NCBI GenBank assembly: GCA_003486025.1
Contig: DNHA01000278.1
Span: 1,302 to 7,781 of the forward strand
Reading direction: 5' to 3'
DNA: 6,480 nucleotides
Source of the DNA: Micrococcaceae bacterium
Lineage (GTDB): Bacteria; Actinomycetota; Actinomycetes; Actinomycetales; Micrococcaceae
Positions 5,708 to 6,480 of the stretch are shown in pieces. The notes beneath the pieces were generated by a model. It had not been told where the DNA came from. It saw nothing but the letters and a program-made list of their open reading frames with translations, and searched no databases. The position numbers and the translations under genes are program-made. How positions within the stretch are numbered: position 1 is the first letter of the stretch; every line of letters begins with the position of its first letter.

Positions 5708-5743
5708 CGGGCACGAACAGATCTAAAAACCTGCTCGTGCCCG
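5708..5743 (-). terminator. Hairpin terminator after fdhA
   Basis: A 13-pair stem (5708-5720 with 5731-5743) with a 10-base loop begins 17 bases past the fdhA stop. One internal position pairs only as G-U in the minus-strand RNA and is an A-C mismatch in the plus-strand RNA, which points to function on the fdhA transcript. There is no T run after it, as is common for actinobacterial hairpins. It suggests that fdhA and the BCCT gene are at least partly uncoupled. Confidence 0.65.
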
Positions 5744-5759
5744 GCAAAGTGATGCGGGT

Positions 5760-6480
5760 TTAAGCGCGGATCATATTGTGTGGATCAAGGACAAACTTCT
5801 GTGCAGCGCCCTCGTCAAAGGCTGCATAGCCCTGCGGTGCATCACTCAGAGCGATAGCGGTCGCATTAACGTTTTTAGCGATGCTCACCTTGTCGGAGAG
5901 GATTGCCTGCATGAGCCCGCGGTGGTATTTCATTACCGGGCATTGGCCGGTAACAAAGGTATGGGATTTAGCGAAACCCAAACCAAAACGCATGGATAGA
6001 GAACCCTGTTTGGCTGCTTCATCTGAGGCACCTGGGTCGCCGGTGACATAGAGTCCCGGAATACCCAAGGCACCACCGGCACGGGTGATTTCCATCAGTG
6101 AGTTCAAGACGGTGGCAGGTTGCTCCGTCTTGGCATTTTGACCGTGTCCGCGAGCTTCAAAGCCCACGGCGTCAATTCCGCAATCCACCTCTGGAACGCC
6201 GAGGATTTGTGCAATCTGCTCGCCCGGGTCACCCAGGGAAACGTCTACCGTCTCGCAGCCAAAGCTCCTGGCTTGGGCTAGTCTGTCCGCGTTGAGATCA
6301 CCGACGATAACCGTGGCAGCACCCAGAAGTTGGGCCGAGGTGGCAGCGGCCAGTCCGACTGGTCCGGCACCGGCGACGTACACCGTGGAACCAACCGTCA
6401 CTCCGGCACCAATGGCGCCGTGGTATCCGGTGGGAAAAATATCCGAGAGCATGGTCAGGTCCAGGATTTTTTCCATGGCT
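5760..6480 (-). CDS. fdhA: Glutathione-independent formaldehyde dehydrogenase, 5' end missing
   Basis: The C-terminal 239 or so residues of a zinc-dependent medium-chain dehydrogenase closely resemble Pseudomonas putida FdhA (about 399 residues), which oxidises formaldehyde to formate with tightly bound NAD. Counting from the methionine at 6476, the NAD-binding motif GAGPVG is at 36-41, with D60 ending the second Rossmann strand. D12 in LSDIFPTGYHGA should correspond to the third zinc ligand (Asp169 in P. putida, from memory). The family signatures VGFEARGHG, PATVLNSLM and GIPGLYVTGDPGA are present. The frame stays open to the window edge, so that methionine is internal. Roughly 155 residues, with the other catalytic zinc ligands and the structural zinc lobe, lie outside. 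The closely related aldehyde dismutase cannot be ruled out. With purU and a betaine-type carrier nearby, removal of formaldehyde from methyl-group catabolism is the likely role. Confidence 0.93.
   Translation of the reverse strand, partial: AMEKILDLTMLSDIFPTGYHGAIGAGVTVGSTVYVAGAGPVGLAAATSAQLLGAATVIVGDLNADRLAQARSFGCETVDVSLGDPGEQIAQILGVPEVDCGIDAVGFEARGHGQNAKTEQPATVLNSLMEITRAGGALGIPGLYVTGDPGASDEAAKQGSLSMRFGLGFAKSHTFVTGQCPVMKYHRGLMQAILSDKVSIAKNVNATAIALSDAPQGYAAFDEGAAQKFVLDPHNMIRA

Larger units (their letters stand above)
5460..5759. other. 300-base gap between fdhA and the BCCT gene
   Basis: The right end holds the fdhA terminator hairpin (5708-5743). The left end holds the BCCT ribosome binding site (5463-5470). 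Between them a minus-strand reading frame of 53 codons (ATG 5657 to TGA 5496) has an ordinary amino-acid mix but no ribosome binding site and no family I recognise. A short tandem repeat of GACATCA occurs around 5573-5587. I see no convincing promoter or operator, and neither the 17-base nor the AGTTTGAT motif of the purU-gntR gap recurs here. Confidence 0.5.

Noticed and set aside
1..6480. Mobile elements, CRISPR, tRNA, defence or phage genes
   Set aside because: No transposase, terminal repeats, regular spaced repeats, tRNA-like folds or phage-type proteins were seen on either strand.

Overview
The window reads as chromosome from a moderate-G+C actinobacterium, most likely a Micrococcaceae member of the Arthrobacter/Glutamicibacter type. 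This is inferred from an MhuD-type heme-degrading enzyme, an FdhA-type formaldehyde dehydrogenase beside a BetP-like BCCT carrier, and clear AAGGAG-like ribosome binding sites. No rRNA, tRNA, insertion sequence, CRISPR array or phage gene is visible. Seven protein genes are supported, in the order - - + - + - -.

Left part (1-1447). A bidirectional hairpin terminator (30-65) closes an MhuD-like heme-degrading monooxygenase gene (81-374, minus). Upstream of it on the same strand is a small four-helix membrane protein of unknown function (446-901). Divergent from that pair is arfB (1025-1447, plus), a codon-independent peptidyl-tRNA hydrolase that rescues stalled ribosomes.

Middle part (1542-3509). 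purU (formyltetrahydrofolate deformylase, minus) and a GntR/FCD-family regulator (plus) are divergent across a 438-base gap. The gap is rich in inverted repeats. A good minus-strand promoter (TTGACG, 17-base spacer, TAAACT) has its -35 box inside a perfect 8+1+8 palindrome, and a perfect 6+1+6 palindrome lies at the predicted transcription start. This promoter would give purU a leader of about 210 bases. The layout suggests the GntR protein controls purU and perhaps itself.

Right part (3591-6480). On the minus strand are a BCCT-family betaine/choline/carnitine transporter and, 300 bases upstream of its start, the 3' two thirds of fdhA (glutathione-independent formaldehyde dehydrogenase), cut by the window edge. 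A strong hairpin just after fdhA separates them, so they may be separate transcripts.

How the genes fit together (inference): uptake of glycine betaine or a relative by the BCCT carrier, demethylation through dimethylglycine and sarcosine by enzymes not in this window, formaldehyde oxidation by FdhA, and release of one-carbon units from 10-formyl-THF as formate by PurU. The GntR/FCD protein is a candidate regulator. I found no clearly undescribed system; the most unusual region is the palindrome-rich purU-gntR gap.
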